Positions 1-8,175 of a stretch of DNA of 52,040 bases are shown here, piece after piece. Source of the DNA: Sphingobacteriales bacterium (GTDB lineage: Bacteria > Bacteroidota > Bacteroidia > CAILMK01 > JAAYUY01); NCBI GenBank assembly GCA_012517435.1, contig JAAYUY010000147.1, positions 1 through 52,040 of the forward strand, read 5' to 3'. Below the pieces are notes generated by a model. That model searched no databases and was not told the DNA's origin. It saw nothing but the letters and a program-made list of their open reading frames with translations. A program made the translations under genes and the position numbers. The stretch's first letter is position 1; every line of letters starts with the position of its first letter.

Positions 1-174
1 TATTTGTATTCCTGTATTCTTTTTCAGCTCGGTTTTAAACTGAATATGTTTTTGATACCATTCTTCCCATTTTTCGTCAAACAGCTCAATATCGTCAACT
101 GTTTCAAGCAGAAGTGGATATTGTTCGGGCAGATAAAACGGAAGGATAACCTGATTTGGAGTGGAACGAGCCAT
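1..174 (-). CDS. Hypothetical protein, N-terminus only (cut by left edge)
   Basis: An ATG at 174-172 on the minus strand opens a frame that stays open for 58 codons to the window edge. The peptide begins MARSTPNQVILPFYLPEQYP and continues with an acidic, aromatic-rich stretch (DDIELFDEKWEEWYQKH). I do not recognise the family, and the rest of the gene lies outside the window. Support for a real gene is the clean start, a TATTTTTG promoter-type box 12 bases upstream (187-194), and a protein-like composition. The forward frame over the same bases (4-186) has no such support and is a shadow. Confidence 0.6.
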   Translation of the reverse strand, partial: MARSTPNQVILPFYLPEQYPLLLETVDDIELFDEKWEEWYQKHIQFKTELKKNTGIQI

Positions 175-186
175 AGTTTTTTATAA

Positions 187-194
187 CAAAAATA
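187..194 (-). promoter_or_regulatory. Bacteroidota -7 box TATTTTTG upstream of the left-edge gene
   Basis: On the minus strand the box TATTTTTG (TAnnTTTG consensus) ends 12 bases before the ATG at 174. It is part of the first unit of the hairpin repeat array, and the same octamer recurs in the next two units (230-237 and 275-282). No TTTG lies at the expected -33 position. Promoter activity is inferred. Confidence 0.4.
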
Positions 195-425
195 TCACCC
201 CTTCGGGGTTCTATTGTATTTTTTCGTTACAAAAATATCACCCCTTAGGGGTTCTATTGTATTTTTTCGTCTTACAAAAATATCACCCCTTCGGGGTTCT
301 TTTGTCTTTTTTCATCTCCAATAAATAATGTCACCCCTTCGGGGTTCTAATGTATTTTTTCATCTCCAATAACAATAATGTCACCCCTACGGGGTTCTAT
401 GGGTGTATGTCACCCCTTCGGGGTT
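187..425. repeat. Tandem array of six short hairpin repeats (ACCCC-nnn-GGGGT)
   Basis: Six copies of a 5-bp-stem palindrome ACCCC/GGGGT with a 3-base loop lie near 197-209, 240-252, 285-297, 333-345, 382-394 and 412-424. The loop is TTC in four copies, TTA in one and TAC in one, while the arms are invariant. The first three units also share the flanks ACAAAAATATC and TTCTATTGTATTTTTTC, giving a period of about 43-50 bases; the last unit is shorter. The array fills the gap between the stop of the aldehyde dehydrogenase and the start of the left-edge gene, so it may be transcribed. It is REP-like in form. It is not a CRISPR array because the intervening bases are themselves repeated. Confidence 0.85.
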
Positions 426-456
426 TAAGTGGCATTTATCATGATTAACCCTCAAA

Positions 457-1896
457 TCAAAACTGTTTCTCGCATTTTACACGGATCAGATCGGCTTCAA
501 CGCTTTCATCTGAACAGGACAGGTGATCGCAGGTAACGCAGGTATTTACCCTTCTTCTGGCAATACGCTGAATGTTGAGCAGGTGCTGAACACTGATATT
601 GTCGGTGGTAATGTTTTTTCCGCCACTGCCACAGGCAAGTGTCATGGAAGGTTGAAGCATGTTAAACGTCCCTCCCAATGCTCCCTGCGAGGCGGGTGTA
701 TTGACAAGAATTCTGCCGGCATTCATGATGGTTGCAAATTCCTTTATCTTTTCCTCATCATTTGAAAAAATGCTGACCGTATGCCCAAGTCCACCCATTT
801 TATTGATTTTTCTGCACATTTCAATGCCTTCCCTGAAACTTCCTACTTCATAAAAGGCAAGAATGGGTGCCAGTATTTCCAGCGATAGCGGATAATCAAA
901 ACCAACCTGATCTTTCTGATATTCAGCAATCAATACTGATGTATCTTCAGGAACATCAATACCTGCCATTTTTGCTATTTTCCATGCAGGCTGCCCTATT
1001 ACTTCTGCGTTCATCACCCTGTCGCTCTGATTTATGGCTATTTTTCCAACCTTTATTTTCTCTTCCTCATTGAGGAAATAAGCCTTTCGCCATCTGAATT
1101 CTTCTCTGACGTTTTCTGCATTGTTTGAGCTCACAACCACTGCCTGCTCGCTCGCACATACGGTACCATAATCAAACAACTTGGAATGAAGTATCTGATC
1201 CACAGCAAGTTCTACATTTGCCGATTTCCCGATATAAACGGGAACATTTCCCGGTCCTACACCAATCGCTGGGTTTCCTGAATGATAGGCAGCCCTGACA
1301 AGGCTAACCGAACCTGTAGCCAAAACCAAAGCAACTTTTTTATGCCCCATCATTCTGATGGTTTCTTCCTGCGTGGAACGGGGAATCCACTGGATGCAGT
1401 TTTCTGGTGCACCTGCTTCGAGTGCAGCCTCATAACATATTCTGGCTGCTTCATTACTGCATTTTTTTGCAGCTCCATGCGGGCGTATGATAATAGGATT
1501 ACGTGTCTTGAGGGCAATTAATATTTTAAACAATACGGTGCTGGTTGGATTGGTAATTGGAGTAATACAGAAAACAGGTCCCAACGGACGGGCTATTTCA
1601 GTAATATAATCGCTTTCTGCAACAACCCCGACCGTTTTTCTATCTTTGATGTCTTCATAGACAAACCGGGTAGCGATGGTGTTTTTACGGGCTTTGTCCT
1701 CCCATCTGCCCAGCTTTGTTTCTTCATAAGCCATTTTTGCCAGCCTGATACGGTTGTTGAATCCTGCCCGGTAAACTGCTGCCACAATTTTATCCGTTTC
1801 TTCCTGACTATAGGTGGCAAAATGTTCTGCTGCCACTGCAGCATTTTGCATTATTTCTTCGATGTCAAGCCCCGGAGTCGTATAAGTATTTTTCAT
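457..1896 (-). CDS. CoA-acylating aldehyde dehydrogenase (AdhE N-half/EutE-like), stand-alone
   Basis: This 479-residue protein matches the aldehyde dehydrogenase half of AdhE and related acetylating acetaldehyde dehydrogenases, which interconvert acetaldehyde plus CoA and NAD+ with acetyl-CoA and NADH. The nucleotide-binding segment GVGPGNVP is at residues 212-219. The catalytic cysteine is Cys247 in FDYGTVCASEQ; AdhE usually has FDNGTICASEQ. The iron-dependent alcohol dehydrogenase half of AdhE is absent. Where AdhE continues into its linker, this protein instead ends in a tail with Cys453, Cys456, Cys461 and Cys475 (CX2CX4CX13C), which could bind a metal. It starts at an ATG and is transcribed alone. 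Substrate preference (acetaldehyde, propionaldehyde or other) cannot be read from the sequence. Confidence 0.88.
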   Translation of the reverse strand: MKNTYTTPGLDIEEIMQNAAVAAEHFATYSQEETDKIVAAVYRAGFNNRIRLAKMAYEETKLGRWEDKARKNTIATRFVYEDIKDRKTVGVVAESDYITEIARPLGPVFCITPITNPTSTVLFKILIALKTRNPIIIRPHGAAKKCSNEAARICYEAALEAGAPENCIQWIPRSTQEETIRMMGHKKVALVLATGSVSLVRAAYHSGNPAIGVGPGNVPVYIGKSANVELAVDQILHSKLFDYGTVCASEQAVVVSSNNAENVREEFRWRKAYFLNEEEKIKVGKIAINQSDRVMNAEVIGQPAWKIAKMAGIDVPEDTSVLIAEYQKDQVGFDYPLSLEILAPILAFYEVGSFREGIEMCRKINKMGGLGHTVSIFSNDEEKIKEFATIMNAGRILVNTPASQGALGGTFNMLQPSMTLACGSGGKNITTDNISVQHLLNIQRIARRRVNTCVTCDHLSCSDESVEADLIRVKCEKQF

Positions 1897-1939
1897 TGCT
1901 CTTTAATTTCGGTTTGTCTGAAGGTAATGAATTAATATG

Positions 1940-1947
1940 CAAAAATA
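1940..1947 (-). promoter_or_regulatory. -7 box TATTTTTG for the aldehyde dehydrogenase gene
   Basis: TATTTTTG on the minus strand ends 43 bases before the ATG at 1896. A clear -33 TTTG is not seen. It lies in the 141-base divergent gap between the aldehyde dehydrogenase and the exonuclease fusion. Confidence 0.45.
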
Positions 1948-2023
1948 TGAATATGAATTAAACCGGCCTTTCATTTTCTATAAATCTGTTGATAAAATCA
2001 AAAATGTTACTTCATGTTTTGAG

Positions 2024-2031
2024 TAAATTTG
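2024..2031 (+). promoter_or_regulatory. -7 box TAAATTTG directly before ATG 2038 (possible leaderless start)
   Basis: TAAATTTG ends only six bases before the ATG at 2038. The TTG at 2029 that would extend the frame by three codons lies inside this box, which argues for the ATG and for a very short or absent 5' leader. Confidence 0.5.
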
Positions 2032-2037
2032 CCGCCC

Positions 2038-3405
2038 ATGTATGTCATAACAGATATTGAAACGACAGGCTTAAACCCACGCTGGGACAGAATTACAGAA
2101 ATATCTATGATTGCCTTTGACGGAGAAAAAGTTATCGAAGAATTCAGCACACTTATTAATCCTGAGCGTTTGATTCCTGCTCAGATCACACAACTGACCG
2201 GAATTACCACTTCCATGGTCGAAAAAGCCCCAAAATTTTATGAAATAGCGAGAAAGATAGTCGAATTCACGGAGGGAAAAATTATCGTTGGACATAATAT
2301 ACAATTTGATTATAATTTTCTACGCGCTGAATTTCAGCATCTTGGATATGAATTCACCCGGAAAACCCTTTGTACGGTAAAATTATCTAAAAAGCTGTTT
2401 CCCGGTTTTCGTTCCTACGGACTTGGAAACCTTTGTAAAAGCCTGAACATACAGGTTAACGACCGTCACCGGGCAGCCGGAGATGCCATGGCTACCGTGG
2501 AAGTTTTCAGAAAGCTTTTAATGATGGAAGGGAAAAACGGCCAAAGCTTTCAGGATGTTTCTGCCATCCCTTTTAAAGACCTGAATCCTGCCCTGAAAAG
2601 ACAGACAATTGAAAACCTGCCGGAGAGCTGCGGGGTTTATTACCTTTTCAATGAAAAAAAAGAATTGATTTATGTTGGTAAGAGCCTGAATATCAGGAAA
2701 AGAATCATTGAACACCTGCGCAAGCCATATGGTATCAGAGTAAACGACATGCGTCAACATATTACCGATATCAGCTATGAGTTGACCGGCAGTGAGCTGA
2801 TTGCCCTGTTGATGGAATCGGCAGAGATTAAGCTACATCAACCCTTGTTTAACCGTCAGCAAAGGAAAACCCTTTTCAATACCGGATTATATTATTTTTT
2901 CAATGAGGCAGGCTATTGTTGTTTTACGATAGAAAAAGTTAAATCAGATAAAAATCCCATTGCATTATTTACCTCAAAAATGTCGGCTCGGGGCTATCTT
3001 GAAAACCTGCAGCGTCAATATGGCTTATGCCAGAAGCTGTGTGGCCTCTACCCTGCTTCGGGAGCTTGTTTCGAATACACCATTCAGCTTTGCCGGGGTG
3101 CCTGTTGCGGTGAAGAACCGGCAGAAAGCTATAATGAGCGTGCTTTGAGAGCTATTGAAAAAACAGAAGGCCCGAAAGAAAACCTGTTTATCATCGATAA
3201 GGGAAGAACCATAAAAGAAAGAGCAGTGGTCAAAATTGAACAGGGACGGTACAAAGGATATGGATATATTGATCTCGACTGTTTTTCAGGGAGTCTGGAA
3301 GAATTAAACGATTGTGTTCATTTTCAGGAAGATAACCGCGATGTGCATTTTATTATCCGTCATTATCTGCAAAAGAATAAGGTTGAGCAAATCATCAGGT
3401 ACTGA
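2038..3405 (+). CDS. DEDDh 3'-5' exonuclease fused to GIY-YIG (Cho/UvrC-like) nuclease
   Basis: The N-terminal ~170 residues are a DnaQ/epsilon-type exonuclease: ExoI DIETTG (Asp6, Glu8), ExoII GHNIQFDYNFLR, ExoIII HRAAGDAMA. A GIY-YIG nuclease domain follows from about residue 195 (CGVYYLF then LIYVGKSLNIRKRIIEHL). A cysteine-rich stretch further on (CQKLCGLY, GACFEY, LCRGACC) resembles the cysteine region of UvrC/Cho proteins, where an iron-sulfur cluster has been reported. The UvrC C-terminal endonuclease and HhH domains are missing, so this is Cho-like rather than UvrC. The likely role is incision and trimming of damaged DNA. The architecture is known in several phyla under the name 'exonuclease domain-containing/GIY-YIG protein'. 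It is monocistronic, and the start is ATG 2038 rather than TTG 2029. Confidence 0.88.
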   Translation: MYVITDIETTGLNPRWDRITEISMIAFDGEKVIEEFSTLINPERLIPAQITQLTGITTSMVEKAPKFYEIARKIVEFTEGKIIVGHNIQFDYNFLRAEFQHLGYEFTRKTLCTVKLSKKLFPGFRSYGLGNLCKSLNIQVNDRHRAAGDAMATVEVFRKLLMMEGKNGQSFQDVSAIPFKDLNPALKRQTIENLPESCGVYYLFNEKKELIYVGKSLNIRKRIIEHLRKPYGIRVNDMRQHITDISYELTGSELIALLMESAEIKLHQPLFNRQQRKTLFNTGLYYFFNEAGYCCFTIEKVKSDKNPIALFTSKMSARGYLENLQRQYGLCQKLCGLYPASGACFEYTIQLCRGACCGEEPAESYNERALRAIEKTEGPKENLFIIDKGRTIKERAVVKIEQGRYKGYGYIDLDCFSGSLEELNDCVHFQEDNRDVHFIIRHYLQKNKVEQIIRY

Positions 3406-3508
3406 GTCGGGTATTATTTCCCCTAACTTTCTTGCATTTTCTTTCAATTCATTTATAATCAATCACTTATGATTTTTATAAAAAGATTTTCCAATGCTGA
3501 AAAGCTGT

Positions 3509-3516
3509 TATCTTTG
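3509..3516 (+). promoter_or_regulatory. -7 box TATCTTTG upstream of KAS III
   Basis: TATCTTTG matches TAnnTTTG and lies 95 bases before the ATG at 3612, implying a leader of about 90 bases. No good -33 TTTG is visible. Confidence 0.45.
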
Positions 3517-3611
3517 CAGGCATTAATAAAGTAACAGTTTTGGCTAAAATCATCAATACTTATATTAAGTTGATATTGTTAGTGAAACGAAAAAATGAAC
3601 AAAGATAAAAA

Positions 3612-4700
3612 ATGACAAAGCGGTTTTATTCAGTCATCAAAGGCACGGGAGCATATATTCCTCCGAAGAGAGTAACCAATGAAGATTTTTTAAAGAATGA
3701 ATTTTACAATCAAAACGGAGAAAAATTAGAAAAAGAGAACAGTGAAATTATCCGTAAGTTTTACGAAATCACAGAGATAGAAGAAAGAAGATACGTAGAT
3801 GACGAATATGTAACTTCAGATATAGGTTATTTTGCAGCAGCAGATGCACTCGAGTCAAGTAAAACGGATAAAGAAGAACTTGATTATCTGATCGTTGCAC
3901 ACAATTTTGGGGATGTCAGAAAAGACAATCCCCGCTCAGATATGGTGCCCTCTCTGGCTGCAAGGATTAAAGCAAAATTAGGTATCAAAAATCCGTTTAC
4001 AGTAGCTTTCGATTTACCATTCGGATGTCCGGGCTGGCTTCAGGGAGTCATTCATGCCGATTATTTCATCCGCAGCGGAGATGCCAAAAAAGTCATGGTG
4101 GTTGGAGCTGAAACATTATCAAGAATTTCCGATCCGCACGACATCGACTCCATGCTTTACAGCGATGGTGCCGGTGCTGTCATTCTCGAAAGTGTTGAAA
4201 GTGAAGTCCCTGTCGGGATTTTGAGTCACCTTACCCGTTCCGATTGTGTGGAATACAGCCGATTGCTCAGCATGGGGCCATCCAATAATCCATTTTACAA
4301 GGGAACCGAAATATTTCTGAAGATGAACGGGCGTAAGTTGTATGAATATGCTCTGAACACTGTTCCGCAAATGGTCAAGGATTGTCTGGCAAAAGCTGGC
4401 GTTCTTTTTCAGGATGTCAGAAAAATTCTGATTCACCAGGCAAACTCAAAAATGAATCAGGCCATATTAAGCAGGTTATACAAATTGTTTGGAAATAATG
4501 AAGTTTCCGGAACCATCATGCCGATGACGATCAGTAAACTGGGAAACAGCAGTGTCGCTACCATTCCGATTCTACTGGATATGATTTTTAAAAATAATTT
4601 CAGCGGTCAGCAAATAGAGCTTACAGATTGCTTTGTGATGGCATCGGTAGGTGCCGGTATGAATGTCAATGTAGTGGTATATCAAATGCCAACGGAATAA
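3612..4700 (+). CDS. Beta-ketoacyl-ACP synthase III (FabH-like)
   Basis: At 362 residues this has the length of a thiolase-fold KAS III. The Cys-His-Asn triad is intact: Cys139 in FGCPGW, His275 in ILIHQAN and Asn312 in KLGNSSVAT. The C-terminal glycine-rich strand (ASVGAGMN) is present. KAS III enzymes condense acyl-CoA with malonyl-ACP to start fatty acid synthesis. Bacteroidota usually carry several paralogues, some serving polyene, aryl-polyene or lipid side pathways, and this copy has no fab neighbours, so it may be a specialised paralogue rather than the housekeeping FabH. The start is the ATG at 3612, followed by the conserved GTGAYIPP motif at residues 11-18. Confidence 0.9.
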   Translation: MTKRFYSVIKGTGAYIPPKRVTNEDFLKNEFYNQNGEKLEKENSEIIRKFYEITEIEERRYVDDEYVTSDIGYFAAADALESSKTDKEELDYLIVAHNFGDVRKDNPRSDMVPSLAARIKAKLGIKNPFTVAFDLPFGCPGWLQGVIHADYFIRSGDAKKVMVVGAETLSRISDPHDIDSMLYSDGAGAVILESVESEVPVGILSHLTRSDCVEYSRLLSMGPSNNPFYKGTEIFLKMNGRKLYEYALNTVPQMVKDCLAKAGVLFQDVRKILIHQANSKMNQAILSRLYKLFGNNEVSGTIMPMTISKLGNSSVATIPILLDMIFKNNFSGQQIELTDCFVMASVGAGMNVNVVVYQMPTE

Positions 4701-4744
4701 GTATAACATTCTCAACTGCCTTTTGTTTTTAAAGAAATAAGATT

Positions 4745-4835
4745 GTAAATGGTGATGAGTGATGAGTGATGAGTGATGGGTTCAGTTTCACGGATTTTTG
4801 TGCCAACTGAAAACTGCCTACTTTTTAATTACCTT
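4745..4835. repeat. Heptamer tract (GTGATGA)n plus shared flank, copy 1
   Basis: Positions 4752-4780 hold consecutive GTGATGA/GTGATGG units. They are followed by CAGTTTCACGGATTTTTGTG and then CTGAAAACTGCCT. The same order (heptamers, CAGTT, CGGATTTTTGTG, CTGAAAACTGCCT) recurs at 46915-46980, so this is a dispersed composite repeat and not chance simple sequence. It lies between the KAS III gene and the end of the signalling operon. Confidence 0.75.
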
Positions 4836-4976
4836 CTGCCTGTTTCAGAGAATCATGTAATATCCCTGATAAAAATTCAAGATTAACCAACTGTGTATTA
4901 CGCTGTTCTGCCGGTCACACTCTGTTAACCATCATTGAACCAATGCTCAATTAATTCAGCTTTAACAATAATGGCT

Positions 4977-5378
4977 TTATACCGGTGCTTGCAGAAATTT
5001 ATTGACCATTTCGTGCAATTCTTCCATTTTAATAGGTTTTGCCAGATAGTCGTTGCAGCCTGCTGCCAGAATATCTTCCCTGTCGCCCGACAAGGCATAG
5101 GCTGTTACTGCTATCACCGGCACTTCCGGCCTTATTTTTTTTATTTCCCTTGTGGCATCCAGACCATTCATCCCGCTCATCTTAATGTCCATCAACACCA
5201 GACGAATGTCGGGATTTTCCTTAAATACCCTGACAGCCTCTGCCCCGTTTTCGACATGTATCACTTCCACGTTCAGGTATTTAAGCATTTTAAACACCAC
5301 CAGATAATTGTAATACTCGTCTTCGGCAAATAATATCAAAGCCGGTTTCTGCGTTTCCTGACTCATTTCTCCTACCAT
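4977..5378 (-). CDS. Single-domain response regulator (CheY-like)
   Basis: A 133-residue receiver domain with nothing attached. The acidic pocket is AEDE (residues 18-21), the phospho-acceptor is Asp64 in VLMDIKM, the switch residue lies in VTAYA, and the conserved lysine is in LAKPIK. It starts nine bases after the hybrid kinase stop, so it is co-transcribed with it, and hybrid kinases of this type often signal through such stand-alone receivers. It is the last gene of the signalling cluster. A second in-frame ATG at 5366 (MSQETQKP) is an equally plausible start. No output domain is present, so it acts by protein contact or as a phosphate shuttle. Confidence 0.9.
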   Translation of the reverse strand: MVGEMSQETQKPALILFAEDEYYNYLVVFKMLKYLNVEVIHVENGAEAVRVFKENPDIRLVLMDIKMSGMNGLDATREIKKIRPEVPVIAVTAYALSGDREDILAAGCNDYLAKPIKMEELHEMVNKFLQAPV

Positions 5379-5387
5379 TGCTTTATG

Positions 5388-8102
5388 TTAATTTTTTATC
5401 GGTATCGTAACATGAAAAACAGTACCTTTTCCAAGCTCAGATTCCACCCTGATCCGCCCATTCAGTAATTCTGTATAAGCCTTACATATTGCCAGCCCAA
5501 GACCTGTTCCCCTGAAAAGCTGGCTTTTATCGCTTTCGACCTTGGTAAATTTTTCAAAAATAAATTCATGATTTTCAGGTGCTATGCCAATTCCGGTATC
5601 ACTGACCCTGAAACACAACTCATTCTCCCGCCTTTCACACATCAGGCTTACCTCACCCTTCTCAGTGAATTTAAAAGCATTGGAAAGCAAATTGTTGATG
5701 ATTTGTTTTAGCTTGGTTTCATCGGTTAATACTTCCTTCTCAGCCTCTGAGATTGAATTAACCAGAATAAAGTTAATTTCAGGATTCTTGTTTTTGTCCT
5801 CATATTGTCTGTAAAGGTTATTTATCATTCTGTTTACATCGAACATCCGGTAAACGGCTTTTTCCTGACCCGATTCTATCATAGAATAATTTACCGTTTC
5901 GGTAACCACATCGATGAGCTGATAGCCGCAATCCTTGATAACTTCAATGTATTCCTGCAATTCTTCCATGGTCGTGCCGGGAGCAGTCAATAATTCGATA
6001 AAGCCGATTATCCCGTTGAGAGGTGTCCGTATTTCATGAGAAATATTATTGAGGAATGAAGATTTGAGCCGGTCGCTTTCTTCTGATTTTTCCTTGGCGG
6101 CAATCAGATCTTCTATCATTTGTTTTTTCTCGGTAATATCTTCTTTTACGCCCAGAAAATGTGTAATTTCTCCATCTGCAGAAAAGATAGGGGCTATTCT
6201 GGCTGATTCCCAGTAAAATTGCCCGTTTTTCTTCCTGTTGTAAAATTCCCCCTGCCAGATTTTTCCTGATGTAATAGTTGACCATAGTTCCTGGTAATAG
6301 GCCTGGGGATGAAATCCTGATTTTAAAATCCCCGGCTTCTTCCCTTCCACCTCTTCAAATGAATAACCTGTAAATTCTTCGAATTTCGGATTGACATACT
6401 CGATGAGCCCATCTTTATCGGTTATTACAATAGCTGCCGGACTTTGAACAACAGCTGTCGAAAGTTTTTTGGCTTCTTCTTCTGCCCGTTTAAGGTTAAG
6501 ATAAATGCTGAACTGGTTGGCAATGATTTCAAAAACATCGAGGTCTTGCAGGCTGTAAGCATCCGGATCATGATAATTCTGGGTTACCATGGCTCCCAAA
6601 ACATTATTTTCGTTGATTAAGGGAACACCCATCCAGCACTCAGAGCGTGAGCCAAGATGTTTTATAAGCCCTTTTTCTGCAAGATCATCAATATCCTTCT
6701 TTTTTAACAGCAACGGACGTTTTTCATGTATCAGGTAACCTGTGAGTGATTTTTCTGCCGGCCACTCCTGAATATTGTCTTTTTCATCTGTCAGGAAGGG
6801 AGTTGACAACATGCCTGTTTTTGGATTGTAAAGTGCTACATAAAAATTGGAAGTATCAAATAACCTGTTTAAAACGGATTTCACTATTTTATAGAGTTCA
6901 TGGGCAGTTTTTGCCATCAGAACGGCATCGGCAATGGCATATTGCACCATCATAATGAGGTCGTTACGATGTTTTTCAGTTACATCCCTGATAATGGCCC
7001 CAATACCCGGTCTGTTTTCCGATAATGTCAGCGGGAATTTGGTCGTTTCAAACACCTTTTTTCCGATGTTTTCATAATTCACCACTATTGTTTTTTCATT
7101 TATGACCCTTTCGTCAGATTTCAGGCAGATACTAGCCTGCTCTTCACTCATCAGCTCAAAATCCGTTTTCCCGATGATTTCTTCCATGCTCCGTTTAAAA
7201 AACTTTTCTGTCGCTCCGTTCACGATTAAATACTTCTTGTTTTCATCCTTGATAAACATCAGATCATTACTGGCCTCCACAAATGAATTATAGATATTTT
7301 CCTTTTCCCTGAGCAATTCCTTTGTTTTTTTCATGGAGGTCATGTCCATGACGGTTACAATCAGTCCTTTTTGTTTATCAGCCGGATTGAGGTGGTTGGC
7401 TGAAAGATAAATATGCATCGGCTCTCCGCTTTTTCTGATCCAGATGGTTTCTGTTTCTGCAATTTCATCCCTCTCCATTTCAGCGATTATCTTACCTATT
7501 CTGTTGTACTCTTCTTCATCCGGATAAAGAAAGCGGGCATTTCTGCCAATCAACTCTTCCCGGCTATAACCTGTTATTTTACAAATTGCTTCATTGATCT
7601 CGATGATAACTCTGTTGATCAAATGACAAATGCCCATGGTTGAAGCATTGAAAATGCTTTTAAGCTTTTCATGGTTAATTTTGTTTTCCTCCTCAATCCT
7701 GATTTTTTCTTTTCTGAGCTCTTTTTCTTTTAAGGCATGTCCCATGGCTGAACCAAGCCTGCGGATATGCTCCTTGATGACATAATCCCAGGCCCCTGCT
7801 TTCATGCATTCCACTGCGGTCTCTTCGTTCAGTGAGCCTGTCAGCATGATGAAGGGTAAAGTCGGATCTTTTTCAATGACTATTTTAAGTGCCTGCATGC
7901 CGGTAAAGGCAGGCATATTGTAATCGCTTAACACGATATCAGGTTGAAATTGTTCGAGGGCTGATATTAAGCCCGCTTCATTATCGGTAACCAGAAGGTC
8001 AGCATCAGGAAAACTGTGTTTTATTTCTCTTTCAGCAAGTGTGATATCTGCCTGAAAATCCTCCAGTAAAAGTACTTTTAAGACATTTTTCATCAGAAAC
8101 AT
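5388..8102 (-). CDS. Hybrid sensor histidine kinase: REC-PAS-PAS-GAF-PAS-HisKA-HATPase
   Basis: A 904-residue cytoplasmic kinase with no membrane segment. In order: N-terminal receiver (Asp60 in VLSDYNM), PAS near 145-260, PAS near 267-378, GAF near 385-540, PAS near 545-660, HisKA with phospho-acceptor His689 in NNISHEIRTPLNG, and a HATPase with N-box NNLLSNAFKF, G1 DTGIGIAPE and G2 GTGLGLAI. The N-terminal rather than C-terminal receiver suggests it receives phosphate or is allosterically gated by another kinase, fitting the neighbouring kinases. ATG 8102 and ATG 8093 (MKNVLKVLLLED) are both usable starts. Its own promoter lies upstream (8129-8160), and the small response regulator directly downstream is the likely partner. 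Confidence 0.92.
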   Translation of the reverse strand: MFLMKNVLKVLLLEDFQADITLAEREIKHSFPDADLLVTDNEAGLISALEQFQPDIVLSDYNMPAFTGMQALKIVIEKDPTLPFIMLTGSLNEETAVECMKAGAWDYVIKEHIRRLGSAMGHALKEKELRKEKIRIEEENKINHEKLKSIFNASTMGICHLINRVIIEINEAICKITGYSREELIGRNARFLYPDEEEYNRIGKIIAEMERDEIAETETIWIRKSGEPMHIYLSANHLNPADKQKGLIVTVMDMTSMKKTKELLREKENIYNSFVEASNDLMFIKDENKKYLIVNGATEKFFKRSMEEIIGKTDFELMSEEQASICLKSDERVINEKTIVVNYENIGKKVFETTKFPLTLSENRPGIGAIIRDVTEKHRNDLIMMVQYAIADAVLMAKTAHELYKIVKSVLNRLFDTSNFYVALYNPKTGMLSTPFLTDEKDNIQEWPAEKSLTGYLIHEKRPLLLKKKDIDDLAEKGLIKHLGSRSECWMGVPLINENNVLGAMVTQNYHDPDAYSLQDLDVFEIIANQFSIYLNLKRAEEEAKKLSTAVVQSPAAIVITDKDGLIEYVNPKFEEFTGYSFEEVEGKKPGILKSGFHPQAYYQELWSTITSGKIWQGEFYNRKKNGQFYWESARIAPIFSADGEITHFLGVKEDITEKKQMIEDLIAAKEKSEESDRLKSSFLNNISHEIRTPLNGIIGFIELLTAPGTTMEELQEYIEVIKDCGYQLIDVVTETVNYSMIESGQEKAVYRMFDVNRMINNLYRQYEDKNKNPEINFILVNSISEAEKEVLTDETKLKQIINNLLSNAFKFTEKGEVSLMCERRENELCFRVSDTGIGIAPENHEFIFEKFTKVESDKSQLFRGTGLGLAICKAYTELLNGRIRVESELGKGTVFHVTIPIKN

Positions 8103-8128
8103 TTATTTATTGAGAATACAGGATTGAG

Positions 8129-8160
8129 CAAAGGTAAAGTTATGTGATAGCAAAAGCAAA
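8129..8160 (-). promoter_or_regulatory. Promoter TTTG-N20-TACCTTTG for the hybrid kinase and its response regulator
   Basis: On the minus strand TTTG (8160-8157) is separated by 20 bases from TACCTTTG (8136-8129), close to the Bacteroidota consensus. The ATG at 8102 is 26 bases further on. This would give the last two genes of the signalling cluster expression independent of the main operon promoter. Confidence 0.6.
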
Positions 8161-8175
8161 TTAAATTTTTTTTGT

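Noticed and set aside
187-425. Possible CRISPR array
   Set aside because: The repeats are 13-base hairpins with irregular 29-50 base spacing, and the intervening bases are copies of one another, not unique spacers. No cas gene is in view.
4119-4436. Open frame of 105 codons on the minus strand
   Set aside because: It lies entirely inside the KAS III gene, whose catalytic residues are intact. The minus frame has no family resemblance.
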